DNA of 64,000 nucleotides from Granulicoccus phenolivorans DSM 17626 = NBRC 107789 = JCM 15570 (GCF_000423085.1 NZ_AUHH01000010.1:62001-126000); one strand, 5' to 3'. Positions 17,386-26,615 are shown, numbered from the stretch's first letter. Notes: generated from the letters alone by a model not told the origin. Translations and numbers: made by a program.

Positions 17386-17461
17386 GCCGAGACACCCTCC
17401 CCATGACGCTGCGCGAAGGCACGCAGGGCCATCGCGTAGGGGCCGCCGGCCAGCTGCTGGA

Positions 17462-18421
17462 TCACCAGGACGCGGCGGTAGAACAGGTGCAGGCCCAGTT
17501 CCCACGTGAATCCTGTTCCCACGTGAATCCTGTTCCGCCGTGCACTTGGACGGCCTGCTCACAGACCCGCCGTGAACGCGTCAGCAGCCAGCTCTCCAGG
17601 GACGCCAGTTCGCGGTCCACCGCAGCGTCACCGTCGTCGATCAACCGACTCACCCGCCCCAGGGCGGAGAGTCCGGCCGCCACACCGACGTGCATATCGG
17701 CCAAGGTGTGGGCGACCGCCTGGAAGGTCGCGATCGGGGCTCCGAACTGCTCGCGTTCCTTGGCGTAGGCGACCGACCGCTCCAAGAGGGCGTTCGCGCA
17801 GCCCCAGGCCTGGGCGCACAGCGCCAGGCGCCAGATCCGGACGATGCGCCGGGCGGCCGCCTCGGGAACCGCGGCAGACGTCGAGGGGACGGCAGGTGCA
17901 CCGATGGTCAGCATCCCCTGCCCCGGTTCGAGTCCGACTCGGAGCGTGTCACCCGGCAGCGGCTCCACACCAGCGGCCGCGTCCACCGTCTCGGGTCCGT
18001 CGATGACGACGACGCGACCCGGCTCCGTCGACGTCCGCCAGGTGAGCAGCTCGGGTTTCGACGGCCGGTCGCCGACACGGACGGCCAGCGCGACCGATAC
18101 ATCCCCACCGATGACGTCGTCGACGTCATCACCCGCGGCGGCAATCGCCGGCACCCCGCCGAAGATGGCGGCGAAGAGGTGCCAGGGCAGCAGGTTCTCA
18201 CCGGCGTGCATCGCGATCTCGGTGAGCTCATTGACCCCGAGGCCGACACCACCTAGGTCCTCCGGCACCGCCAGGCCCAGCACGCCCGCGTCCACGAACA
18301 CCTTCACCTGGCCCGCGGTAGGTACGTCATCACGCTCGGCCAACTCCAACAGGCGCGGCATGTCGAAGGTGTCGCGGCAGATGTCGGCGAACAGCTCGAC
18401 CACTTCCTGGTTCTCACTCAC
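17462..18421 (-). CDS. acyl-CoA dehydrogenase, C-terminus lost by frameshift
   Basis: This is a flavin-dependent acyl-CoA dehydrogenase-family gene of about 319 codons as it stands. GTG at 18421 overlaps the upstream dehydrogenase stop as GTGA. The C-terminal family segment VQVHGGTGFTWE is followed by unrelated residues and an early stop at 17462. The cause is a 17-bp tandem duplication (17498-17531). Removing one unit restores LGLHLFYRRVLVIQQLAGG and reading continues to a TGA at 17382-17384 that overlaps the next start. The short length and the pairing with a second dehydrogenase suggest one subunit of a heteromeric enzyme. Either this copy is inactive or altered, or the duplication is a sequencing or assembly error. 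Confidence 0.85.
   Translation of the reverse strand: MSENQEVVELFADICRDTFDMPRLLELAERDDVPTAGQVKVFVDAGVLGLAVPEDLGGVGLGVNELTEIAMHAGENLLPWHLFAAIFGGVPAIAAAGDDVDDVIGGDVSVALAVRVGDRPSKPELLTWRTSTEPGRVVVIDGPETVDAAAGVEPLPGDTLRVGLEPGQGMLTIGAPAVPSTSAAVPEAAARRIVRIWRLALCAQAWGCANALLERSVAYAKEREQFGAPIATFQAVAHTLADMHVGVAAGLSALGRVSRLIDDGDAAVDRELASLESWLLTRSRRVCEQAVQVHGGTGFTWEQDSRGNWACTCSTAASW
17498..17536. repeat. 17-bp tandem duplication causing frameshift
   Basis: The unit GTTCCCACGTGAATCCT occurs at 17498-17514 and again at 17515-17531, and the first five bases repeat once more (17532-17536). The period of 17 is not a multiple of three and shifts the acyl-CoA dehydrogenase frame near its C-terminus. The flanking GTTCC microhomology fits a slipped-strand event. 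Confidence 0.95.
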
Positions 18422-19563
18422 TTGGCCCTCCTGGGCAGTCCGAGGATCTGGGATCCGATCACGTTGCGCTGGATCTCGGTGCTGCCCGAGTAGATGCTGA
18501 CCGAACGCGCCTCGATCAGGTCGTGGGCGATCTCGTCCATGAACAGCCGATCGGGCTGGGAATTGAGATCGAAGGCCTCCCCGCAGACGGCCTGATAGCA
18601 CTCGGTCAGCAGCAGCTTGTCGACCGAAGTCGACCCCGGCTCGAGGATCCCGAGATCCTGTTCGGCGAGGGTTCGGTAGGTGTGGGCCCGCAGGACTTCC
18701 AGCATCGCCGCGAGCTCACCCAGCTTCACATGCGCGTCGGGGCGCTCACCGACCTGCTCGGCCAGCACCGCCAGCCGGCGCCGCAGACCGATCTGCCGCT
18801 CAAGGACGAACAGGCCCCGCTCGAATCCCATGGTGGACATCGCAACCCGCCAGCCCTGCCCGGGCTCACCGATGACGTTCGCATGCGGCACCCGCACGTC
18901 GTCGAAGAAGACCTCGCTGAAGTGCGCCTCATGCAACATCTGATACAGGGGACGTACGGTGACCCCGGGGGTGCCCATGTCCAGGGCCACCAAGGTCAGG
19001 CCCTTGTGCGAACCGGGTTCGCCGTCAGTGCGCACCAGCAGCGCACACCACTTCGACCAGAGCGCGCGGCTGGTCCAGACCTTCTGGCCGTTGATGACCC
19101 AGTCATCGCCGTCACGGCGGGCCCGGGTCCGGATCCCGGCCAGATCCGACCCGGCACTCGGCTCGGAGAAGCCCTGGCACCAGATCTCCGAGGCGTCGAG
19201 CATGCCGGGCAACAGCCGGGAGCGCTGCTCGGGGGTGCCCCACTGCTGGATCATCGGAGCCACCGTGTAGAGCGCGATCCGGTTGATGAGTTCCGGCATG
19301 GTGGTTCGACCGAGTTCCTCGCAGAGCACCGCCTCGGCGCTCAGGCCGCGCCCTTGACCGCCGTCGGATTCAGGCCAGGACATGCCGATGAAACCGGCGG
19401 CACACAGGGCCGCCTGCCATTGACGCAGTTGGGCCACCCGTTCCGGGAAGTCCGCCGAGGGCCGGCCCGGGTCGTGGTCGTCGATGAAACGGCGCAGCCG
19501 GGCCCGAACGTCTTCGTCGGCGTCGTCGAACCGAAGGGTCGGTCGCAGAACAGTGGTCACCAC
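18418..19563 (-). CDS. acyl-CoA dehydrogenase
   Basis: The protein has about 381 residues with the full acyl-CoA dehydrogenase layout. An N-terminal helical domain (ALCAAGFIGMSWPESDGGQG) leads to FAD/substrate segments WCQGFSEPSAGSDLAGI and WVINGQKVWTS, then the C-terminal YSGSTEIQRNVIGSQILGLPR. The GTG start at 19563 (or 19560) follows GAGGAGG; the long upstream extension has no ribosome site. It heads the operon dehydrogenase - dehydrogenase - VOC protein, with an operator 48 bp upstream. Together with the overlapping second dehydrogenase it could form a two-gene heteromer like those of steroid side-chain degradation; this pairing is inference. Confidence 0.88.
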   Translation of the reverse strand: MVTTVLRPTLRFDDADEDVRARLRRFIDDHDPGRPSADFPERVAQLRQWQAALCAAGFIGMSWPESDGGQGRGLSAEAVLCEELGRTTMPELINRIALYTVAPMIQQWGTPEQRSRLLPGMLDASEIWCQGFSEPSAGSDLAGIRTRARRDGDDWVINGQKVWTSRALWSKWCALLVRTDGEPGSHKGLTLVALDMGTPGVTVRPLYQMLHEAHFSEVFFDDVRVPHANVIGEPGQGWRVAMSTMGFERGLFVLERQIGLRRRLAVLAEQVGERPDAHVKLGELAAMLEVLRAHTYRTLAEQDLGILEPGSTSVDKLLLTECYQAVCGEAFDLNSQPDRLFMDEIAHDLIEARSVSIYSGSTEIQRNVIGSQILGLPRRAK

Positions 19564-19610
19564 CGGGTCAGCCTCCTCATAGTCAGCGAGTACCTCTCCG
19601 GCGCACGCTA

Positions 19611-19630
19611 CCAACCAATCGTCTGGTTTA
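19611..19630. promoter_or_regulatory. regulon operator, site 6
   Basis: The half sites are CCAACCAATC and GTCTGGTTTA. The left half is identical to the consensus. The site lies 48 bp before the dehydrogenase start at 19563. Confidence 0.7.
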
Positions 19631-20239
19631 CCAGTACTTTTGTCCGACTTCTCGGCAAGGCACTCTGCGGACCCCCAGCCCGTCCAAAACCGGGACCAGC
19701 GCCTCCATCCCGGCAATGTCCCGCAACGGCGTCAGCACTCGGTGCGGGCTTAGATACGACGCCAGGCAGGCGATGCACTTCGCGTCCATCTGGCAGGCCG
19801 GGCCGGCGAAGCGGGCGCGCCCGGTCGATCAAGAAACTCGCGCGACACGGGCGCGACGTCCGTGTCCACCTCGACCCTCGCCGCGGGCCACCGGTTCCGG
19901 CGGTACAGCTCGTCGTAGCGCTGATCGGTGCGGACATCGACCCGTCGAGGCGTCCTCGCCGGCCCTGGTGACCAGCGAGGCGGCGACGCCGATCGCCACC
20001 GCGGTGTGCTCGACGTCCAGGCCCTGCGTAACCGCAGCCGCCACCTCGGCACCGATGGAGCCGAGGGTGTCGGTCGGGTGGTACCCGAGCGTAACGGTGA
20101 CCGCGGTGGTGAGTATCGCAGTCAGGCCGGAAGGAACGGGGTTCCTTCCGACCTGAACAGCGAACCCGCGATGTCACGCGCCCGACTCACCCGTTGCCCC
20201 AGGGAAGCACTGATCGACGGTCGAGGTAGTCGAAATCAT
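19628..20239 (-). pseudogene. decayed MmgE/PrpD-like remnant
   Basis: Between the dehydrogenase operon and the dioxygenase gene the minus strand carries broken coding pieces in more than one frame. One piece (about 19950-20110) reads LGYHPTDTLGSIGAEVAAA and on to VAIGVAASLV, very like the GxHPTGTxGxxGAA...AxGIAAS signature of 2-methylcitrate dehydratase-type MmgE/PrpD proteins. After a frameshift, DQRYDELYRRNRWPAARVEV and a last piece (ATG 19789 to stop 19628) resemble the C-terminal region. Most of the N-terminal half is missing. ATG at 20239, with GGAG upstream, may be the old start. The family match is from memory of the motif. Confidence 0.45.
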
Positions 20240-20360
20240 GATGACTCCGGGGTGGCTACGGATGCTCGGAACCATCAGGTACCGGCGTCGCGCACGGTTC
20301 GGCGCCGCCGAGGACCCGCTCCCCCACGCCGGACTTCCGATCGTCGACCCGCGGCAGGTG

Positions 20361-21179
20361 TCAGGCACCCTTGCGCACCGGAATGGGCGCCTCGCCCTGG
20401 ATTTCGATCCGGTGGATCTCGCGTCGCTGGCTGCCGTAGTCGGTGATCGCGTAGTGCTGGACGAACTGGTTGTCCCAGATGCCGATGTCACCGGGGGTCC
20501 ACGTCCACCGCACACAGTTTTCCGGACATCCGGCGTGCGAGTTCAGCTCCCCCAGCACCGCGGCGCTCTCACCCTCGGTGAGCTCGTTGATGCGGCGGAT
20601 GTACTCGGAGTTGAGGAACAACGCGCGCCGCCCGGTAGTGGGGTGTTGGATCACCAGCGGGTGGTCGGTCTTCCGGTCCGGCTGCTCCGGGTCCAAGGTG
20701 GTGTGGTGAGCCGTCATCCCGGCCAGGAACTCCTGCATGGGCACCGAGAGCGCGTCGTAGGCCGCGTAGCCGCTTGACCAGGTGGTGTCACCGCCGACCG
20801 GCGGGCACACCTGCATGTGCAGGATTGAGTACTTCAGCGGGGTCGGTGACCAGCTGACGTCGATGTGCCAGTTGGAGGAGGCCTTCGCAACAGCGGTGTC
20901 GATGGAGCCGAGGACACCGATCTCGGGGTAGCCCCGGTCCGCCAGGTTGCGCAGGGTGGCGACCGGCGGCTTGATCTCACCCAGGGCACGCCCGAGGTTG
21001 AGGTGGACTTCGGGGTCCAGCCCCTGCTCCCGGATGAACACCACCGAGTGCTGCGCCAGGGCGGCGCGGATCTGGTCGGCGGTGTCGGGGTCGATCGGAC
21101 GGGTCAGGTCGATGCCGGAGAGTTCCGCACCGATCGCGCCGTTGAGGGGCCGTGCGGTGATCTGGGTCGTGGTGGTCAT
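20361..21179 (-). CDS. TauD/TfdA-family Fe(II)/2-oxoglutarate dioxygenase
   Basis: The protein has about 272 residues of the TauD/TfdA family, which hydroxylates an unactivated carbon with Fe(II), O2 and 2-oxoglutarate. The iron triad is visible as the HxD in NWHIDVSW and the distal His in VQHYAITDY. The 2-oxoglutarate arginine is in the following RREIHRIEI segment. ATG at 21179 has AAAGGA 6 nt upstream and is preferred over an upstream ATG at 21224. It is a single-gene unit with an operator 138 bp upstream. Its role is probably an oxygenation that starts or continues attack on the substrate; TauD proper would release sulfite from taurine, but nothing here indicates a sulfonate. Confidence 0.87.
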   Translation of the reverse strand: MTTTTQITARPLNGAIGAELSGIDLTRPIDPDTADQIRAALAQHSVVFIREQGLDPEVHLNLGRALGEIKPPVATLRNLADRGYPEIGVLGSIDTAVAKASSNWHIDVSWSPTPLKYSILHMQVCPPVGGDTTWSSGYAAYDALSVPMQEFLAGMTAHHTTLDPEQPDRKTDHPLVIQHPTTGRRALFLNSEYIRRINELTEGESAAVLGELNSHAGCPENCVRWTWTPGDIGIWDNQFVQHYAITDYGSQRREIHRIEIQGEAPIPVRKGA

Positions 21180-21316
21180 GGTGGTCCTTTCACACGGACG
21201 GGCACACGAAGGGCGTGTGACCACGTCAAGAGAGTTGCAGCGTGTGAATCGGAGTTGAGTGCTTTTGACTACAATCCGGGCGCCTGCTGCACAGACCAGC
21301 GTCCTCGCGACATTTA

Positions 21317-21336
21317 ACCGCCAACCGATTGGTTGG
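21317..21336. promoter_or_regulatory. regulon operator, site 7
   Basis: The half sites are ACCGCCAACC and GATTGGTTGG. The right half matches the consensus perfectly, and CCAACCGATTGGTTGG is an imperfectly spaced alternative palindrome. The site lies 138 bp before the dioxygenase start and about 95 bp past the end of LivF, so it belongs to the dioxygenase. Confidence 0.7.
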
Positions 21337-21431
21337 TAGTCTATCCGGCACTGCAGTCCTGGTCAATGGGTTCGCGGCTGCGGCCGGACCCGATCGACAC
21401 GCGAGACCAACGGTGTGCCGGGCGCACTCCC

Positions 21432-22214
21432 CTATCCGGCAGCCACCCCGTCGGTCTCGGGCCCCTCGGCAGAAGTCGGGTCGTCGGCGTACTTCTCGAA
21501 GACGTTACCGTCGCTGAGCTCGGCGGCCGACCCGCTCCAGGACAGCCGGCCGCGCCGCATCACGTGCGCCAGGTCGGCGATTTCGAGCAACCGGTGGACG
21601 AACTGGTCCACGATGATCATGGCCACGTTGTGGTTGGCCGCCAGGTCGTTCTCGAGGAACTCGAAGATCGACTCAACGATGATCGGAGCAAGGCCCAGCG
21701 AGGGCTCATCGACCAGGATCACCCGGTTTCCGGAGACGAGCGCGTTCGACATCGCGAGCATCTGCTGCTCGCCGCCGCTCATCGTCCCGGCGATCTGCTT
21801 GCGTCGGTCGGCCAGCTTGGGGAATGCGTCCATCGCGTCCGCCATGAGCTGACGGTGCTGCCCGCGCGGCGCCTGCATCTGCAGGTTCTCCTGGACCGTC
21901 AGGCCCTTGTAGACCGCCCGACCCTCCGGGATGTGGCACACGCCGGCCCGGCGGCGCCGGAAGGGCGCCATCCGCGTCATGTCCTGGCCGTCGATCAGCA
22001 CCTGACCGCTGGATGGTCGCAGGACTCCCGAGACCACCTTGAGCAGCGTCGACTTACCGGCCCCGTTCGGGCCCACCAGGGCAACGAGCTCACCCGGACG
22101 GACCGCCAGGGAGACGTCACGCAGCACCGTCAGCCCGTCGTATCCGGCGCTGACGCCGCGGACCTCGAGGACCGGAGGCGCGTCGGTGTTCCCACCGGTG
22201 CCAGTGCTGCTCAT
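21432..22214 (-). CDS. livF: branched-chain-type ABC transporter ATPase LivF
   Basis: This 260-residue ABC ATPase is of the LivF type. It has Walker A GPNGAGKST (48-56), the signature MSGGEQQ (145-151) and Walker B VILVDEPSLGLAP (from 165). It should power uptake through the LivH-LivM membrane parts encoded by the preceding gene; the ATG overlaps that gene's stop as ATGA. It is the last gene of the importer operon that starts with the binding protein at 26347. Actinobacterial Liv-type systems often carry aromatic or alicyclic acids rather than amino acids, which suits this regulon. Confidence 0.92.
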   Translation of the reverse strand: MSSTGTGGNTDAPPVLEVRGVSAGYDGLTVLRDVSLAVRPGELVALVGPNGAGKSTLLKVVSGVLRPSSGQVLIDGQDMTRMAPFRRRRAGVCHIPEGRAVYKGLTVQENLQMQAPRGQHRQLMADAMDAFPKLADRRKQIAGTMSGGEQQMLAMSNALVSGNRVILVDEPSLGLAPIIVESIFEFLENDLAANHNVAMIIVDQFVHRLLEIADLAHVMRRGRLSWSGSAAELSDGNVFEKYADDPTSAEGPETDGVAAG

Positions 22215-24958
22215 GATTCGACTCCTTGGGTCGTCTGGTGTAGGTGGTCCTGGCTGGACTCCGCGGAGGGACGCTGTTCGCCCAGGTAGGCCTCCTGGAC
22301 CTCGCGGCTGTCACGGACGTCGGCCGGGGTGCCGTGGAACAGCATCTGTCCGGAGTCCATGACGTAGATGTATGCGCACAGGTCGAGCACCAGAGCGACA
22401 TCATGTTCGACGAGCAGGATGCCGACGCCCCGCTCCTTGACCACATGGCGGAGGATGGCGGCAAACTCCTGCGTCTCCGAACTGTCCAAACCGCTCGACG
22501 GCTCATCCAGCAACAGCACGTCGAAGGGTCCGGCCAGGGCCCTAGCCAGTTCGACGAGACGACGTTCACCGGTCGACAGGGATCCGGCCTGCCGGTGGGC
22601 AAGGTGCTCGATGCCACACAGCCGCATCGCCTCGGTCGTTGCCGCACTCCGCAGCGCTCGCTCATGCGGCGAGGCGAAGAACTGAGTGATGATACCCGAG
22701 CCGGCCTGGCTCGCCTCGCGGCCCAACGCCACGTTCTCGGCGACGGTGAGGGATTCGCACAGTTCCATGATCTGGAAGGTGCGCCCGAGACCGGCCCGAG
22801 CCCGCTGGTGCGGGCTGTGTCCTGTGAGCGACTCGCCGTTGAGCGACACCGTTCCCTTCACCGGCTTGTTCAGGCCACTGCATGCGTTGAAGGTGGTCGT
22901 CTTGCCGGCGCCGTTGGGACCGATCAGCCCGGTGACCTGCCCCAGCGGTGCGTGCAGGTCGATGTCACGGACCGCCACCAATCCGCCGAAGCGAACCTCC
23001 AACCCGCTTACCTCGAGGCCTGCCCCCTGATGCGTGCGGTGGGTCACCACGGCCTGGGCGGACGCAGGTTCCTCCGAGGGCCCGGCACCGGTCTTCTTCT
23101 TGTCACCGAAGCGGGCCTCGAAGAACCGCCGCAGACGCATCGGCATCGTGGGCGGACCACCCGCCATGGCGGTCATGATGGCGAAGACACCGAACAGGAT
23201 GTTCATCACGTAGGGGGTACTCTCCCCCGTGACCAACCCGGGGACGATGACGGTGACGCCGGCCAGGATCGCGAACCACGGTGCCCGGAACGGCACCAGC
23301 GACAACACCACGATGAGCACCAGGGAGTTGAAGCTGGAATAGAACGTGCTGGTCGCTTGCGCGCGGCCGAACATTGCGCCGTTGAGCGCGCCGGCGATCG
23401 CGGCGACCGAGGCCGCGATGCAGAACACCAGCACCCGGGTCATCCGGGGGCTGAGACCGAGCGTGGTGACCGCCCGCGGTGCTTCACTCATGCCCAGCAG
23501 CATGCGTCCCAGCCGCCCGCGCTGGATCGCGGCGAACACGACCAGCGCCACCACCACGAATCCGAGCAACAGGTAGTAGAAGGCCTGGTCGGACAAGGCG
23601 AATCCCGGTCGGGGCATGGCCCGACCGGCGGCCAGCGGCCCGAACATGAAGTCCTGCTTGTACAAGAATCGTTCGACCAGCAGGCCGAATCCGAGGGTTG
23701 CCAAGGCAACGAACAGTCCGGAGAGCCGAATGGCCGGGATCGCAACCAAGGCCCCGATCGGCACCGCGACCACGCCGGCCAGGAGCACCGCGAGAAGCCA
23801 TGGCATGCCGGCCTCGACGGCGAACTGCGAGAACGCCACGGCTCCGATCGCCGCGAAGGCCGCCGTACACAAGGAGACGATGCCGGCGGTGCGGACCAGC
23901 AGCCCGAGCGAGAGCATGATGAGCGTGGTGGTCAAGGCACTGGCCCAGTACGGCACCAACATCCGCGACGAAGCCCACAGCGGAACCGTGGCCAGCGCGC
24001 CGACCACCAGGATGTAGGCGGCGATGCGCATCTTCGTGGGTCCGTGCCACTGCAGCGCCGGCCGATTCTCCGAGACCGTCGCCGGGACGAGCTTGCTGCG
24101 GGGTGTCACCAGCATGATCAGGATCAAGATCACGAAGGGCAGGGCCCGGGAGACCCCGGCCAGGTCCGGCAGGGCCACCTCGTAGCGCAGCAGGATCGAT
24201 TCGGCCAGGCCGATCGCCAGAGCGCCGACGAAGGTGACCGGGATGCTGGAGAACCGCCCGATGGCGGCAGCCGCGAATGACTGAACGATCAAGAATGTGA
24301 GCAACAGCGGGTCGAGACCGACGATCGGCAGCAGCAGGATCCCCGACAGCGACGCGAAGGAACATCCGATGATCCAGGCCGCCCGGCGGATCATGACCGG
24401 GTTGACCCCCTGCAGATCGGTCAGCTCCGGGTTCTGCACCACGGCGCGCAACCGCACGCCGAAGCGGGTGAACCGGAAGACCACGTACAGGATGACGACG
24501 ATCACCAAGGCGGCCGCTGCGACGAGGATCTGGCTCAGTCGAACCTTGACGCCGAGGATCTGGACGATGGTGAGTGTGCCGGGCAGGAACTGGGGCACGA
24601 TCAGGGTGTCGGCACCGTAGAGCAGCGTGCCCGCGCCCTGCACCAGCAGGATCAGGCCGACGGTGCCGACCACCTTCCAGGCCGTCCGTTGCGGGGCCAG
24701 GGACCGGGAGATGAACTCCATCACCAGGCCCATCAGCGGCCCGACGACGAGGACCGCGATGGCCATCGCCACCGGCCAGTCGAGGCCGAGGTCGACGAAG
24801 AGTGCGTAGAACACGTAGGCGCCGATAGTTGCCAGCGCGCCGTACCCGAAGTTGAAGATGCCCGACGTTTTGTACGTGAGGACGAGTCCGGTCGCGGCGA
24901 GGCCGTAGATCGAGCCGGTCGCCAGCCCTGCGACGATGAAGGGCAACAGTTGTGTCAT
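22211..24958 (-). CDS. LivH-LivM-LivG fusion ABC transporter protein
   Basis: This 915-residue protein joins three usually separate subunits. The first membrane part (about 1-290, beginning LLPFIVAGLATGSIYGLAATG) is LivH-like. The second (about 310-610, with LFVALATLGFGLLVERF) is LivM-like. After a charged linker comes a LivG-like ATPase from about 646, with Walker A GPNGAGKTTT (680), signature LSTGERR (794) and Walker B LLLDEPSSGLD (815). Together with LivF it makes a complete importer core in one chain plus one ATPase. ATG at 24958 follows AGGAG. It lies between the binding protein (123 bp upstream) and LivF (4-base overlap). Confidence 0.92.
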   Translation of the reverse strand: MTQLLPFIVAGLATGSIYGLAATGLVLTYKTSGIFNFGYGALATIGAYVFYALFVDLGLDWPVAMAIAVLVVGPLMGLVMEFISRSLAPQRTAWKVVGTVGLILLVQGAGTLLYGADTLIVPQFLPGTLTIVQILGVKVRLSQILVAAAALVIVVILYVVFRFTRFGVRLRAVVQNPELTDLQGVNPVMIRRAAWIIGCSFASLSGILLLPIVGLDPLLLTFLIVQSFAAAAIGRFSSIPVTFVGALAIGLAESILLRYEVALPDLAGVSRALPFVILILIMLVTPRSKLVPATVSENRPALQWHGPTKMRIAAYILVVGALATVPLWASSRMLVPYWASALTTTLIMLSLGLLVRTAGIVSLCTAAFAAIGAVAFSQFAVEAGMPWLLAVLLAGVVAVPIGALVAIPAIRLSGLFVALATLGFGLLVERFLYKQDFMFGPLAAGRAMPRPGFALSDQAFYYLLLGFVVVALVVFAAIQRGRLGRMLLGMSEAPRAVTTLGLSPRMTRVLVFCIAASVAAIAGALNGAMFGRAQATSTFYSSFNSLVLIVVLSLVPFRAPWFAILAGVTVIVPGLVTGESTPYVMNILFGVFAIMTAMAGGPPTMPMRLRRFFEARFGDKKKTGAGPSEEPASAQAVVTHRTHQGAGLEVSGLEVRFGGLVAVRDIDLHAPLGQVTGLIGPNGAGKTTTFNACSGLNKPVKGTVSLNGESLTGHSPHQRARAGLGRTFQIMELCESLTVAENVALGREASQAGSGIITQFFASPHERALRSAATTEAMRLCGIEHLAHRQAGSLSTGERRLVELARALAGPFDVLLLDEPSSGLDSSETQEFAAILRHVVKERGVGILLVEHDVALVLDLCAYIYVMDSGQMLFHGTPADVRDSREVQEAYLGEQRPSAESSQDHLHQTTQGVES

Positions 24959-25081
24959 GTTCGTGAGGCTCCTGAGCGTTGTACAGCGGTGACGGTCGGG
25001 CCGAGCGAACCCATCGTCCGGCTCGACCGTTGGTCCACCGTCGTGCGTGCCGTCCCAGCACGACGGTGGTTCAGCGCTAGA

Positions 25082-26347
25082 TCAGTTGGCGTGCAGGCAG
25101 GAGGACGCCAGATCTCCGGTCTGGCCGTTTCCGCTGTCGCCGTGGGGTGCGAGCGTCTTGGGCTTTCGGTTCTCAACGGTGAACGGCCACACACAGGTGA
25201 CGTCGCTGGGGGTGTTCGCACCGAAGGTCAGCGGCTGCGGGAGCAGGCCGTCCAGGGTTTCGTCCTTGATCTGGGCATAGGCGTCACGGACGGCAGCCGC
25301 GTCCACCGCCTTGTCCGCACCGGGGCCGTGGGCCTTCATCGCCTTGCGGAACAATTCCAGAGTGCTCCAGGTTCCGGTGGCGGTGGAGCCCATGGGAGTG
25401 TCGGGCGCGTAGCGATCGATAACGTCGCGGAACCGCTGAGCCGGCTCGGCGTCGGCCCACCAGGGGAAGTTGCTCTGGGTACCGATAACCGAGGCGCCCG
25501 CGCCGGTGAGGGCATCAATGTTCGCCTTGTCGGCAGAGTTCGCCTGCACCACGTAGCTGCCCGTGAATCCCTGCAGCTGGCACTCAGGCACCAGTTTCTG
25601 CGACACGGCACCACCGAGCACCAGCACGATGGCGTCCGGAGCACCCTGGACCAACCCGAGGCAGGGACCGGTGTAGCTGGCATCGGCCGTGCCAACCCTG
25701 ACGGTGCTGCGGGACGTGACCCCGGCCGGAGCGAACTTGGCCATGATATCGGCCGACGTCGTACAACTGGGCACCTCCGCGCAGGCGGCGACTGCGTAGC
25801 TGCGGCCGCCCGACTGACTGATGGCCAGCACTGGCGCGGCCTGCGCGTACGGGGTCGTACCCTCCATCGGGTACACGTTCGACCCGGCCTTGGTGACGTC
25901 GATGTCGGAGGCGATGCCACCGATCAGGGGCATCTTCTGCGAGGCGAAGTAGCTGGCGTTCACCGAGTACGACAACGGGGTCTGGCTGATCACGGCGGCG
26001 ACGTGGTCCTGCTCCACCAGCTGCCTCGCCGAGGCCACCGAGGTATCGCCGTTCAACTGATCGTTGATCGCGATGATCTCCACGGGGTGACCATTGACGC
26101 CACCCATTTCGTTGTTGACCCACTGGGTCCAGGCGTCGGCGACCTGCTTGGACGCTGCGAACTGCTGGAAGCCGGGGACCTCGGAGTACTGCAATCCGAT
26201 CTTGACGGGGTCCCCCGTCGGCGTGGGGCCCTGAGACGCGGGGCCGGCCGGCCGCTTGGTGCCACCGGTCGACGAACCGCACGCCGCCAACACCATCGCC
26301 AGCGTCACGGCTGCCACCGCCCCGACGACCTTGCGTTTCCGAATCAT
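25082..26347 (-). CDS. branched-chain-type ABC substrate-binding lipoprotein
   Basis: The protein has about 421 residues. An N-terminal basic/hydrophobic signal peptide ends in the lipobox LAAC, so it is lipid-anchored outside the membrane. The body follows the LivK-type periplasmic-binding fold: VKIGLQYSEV, then GGVNGHPVEIIAINDQ and DHVAAVISQTPL. Several cysteines in the mature part (for example AACAEVPSCTT and GPCLGLV) may form disulfides. It is the first gene of the importer operon, with an operator 61 bp upstream. It should determine which substrate the LivHMG/LivF machine takes up; the ligand cannot be read from sequence. Confidence 0.9.
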   Translation of the reverse strand: MIRKRKVVGAVAAVTLAMVLAACGSSTGGTKRPAGPASQGPTPTGDPVKIGLQYSEVPGFQQFAASKQVADAWTQWVNNEMGGVNGHPVEIIAINDQLNGDTSVASARQLVEQDHVAAVISQTPLSYSVNASYFASQKMPLIGGIASDIDVTKAGSNVYPMEGTTPYAQAAPVLAISQSGGRSYAVAACAEVPSCTTSADIMAKFAPAGVTSRSTVRVGTADASYTGPCLGLVQGAPDAIVLVLGGAVSQKLVPECQLQGFTGSYVVQANSADKANIDALTGAGASVIGTQSNFPWWADAEPAQRFRDVIDRYAPDTPMGSTATGTWSTLELFRKAMKAHGPGADKAVDAAAVRDAYAQIKDETLDGLLPQPLTFGANTPSDVTCVWPFTVENRKPKTLAPHGDSGNGQTGDLASSCLHAN

Positions 26348-26407
26348 GGTGACTCTTCCCTTCTGAGAATCTCAGTCCCGAAGCTCCAATGGACGGCGGG
26401 CCCTGTA

Positions 26408-26427
26408 CCAGACAACCGGTTGGTTGG
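26408..26427. promoter_or_regulatory. regulon operator, site 8
   Basis: The half sites are CCAGACAACC and GGTTGGTTGG. The site lies 61 bp before the binding-protein start at 26347. The interval 26348-26664 otherwise contains only the terminator of the neighbouring operon. Confidence 0.75.
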
Positions 26428-26615
26428 TTTAGGGTTGAATCTAGGTTTCCCGACGGCACCAAGTCAAGGGTTTTCGGGACAATCGCCCGATCGGGCACGA
26501 TCTTTAGGAACAACCGGTCGCTCGGGGCCTTCAACGTCGCGCTCGGACGGGGCCGACCGGGCACCCTCGAACGGCGCGTCGCCCGGCGACGCCTGTCGAT
26601 ATGGCTGGAAACCGA

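Noticed and set aside
19716-20156. Plus-strand frame over the decayed region.
   Set aside because: Composition is low-complexity Arg/Ala/Pro with no motif, whereas the minus strand shows recognisable MmgE/PrpD-like pieces.
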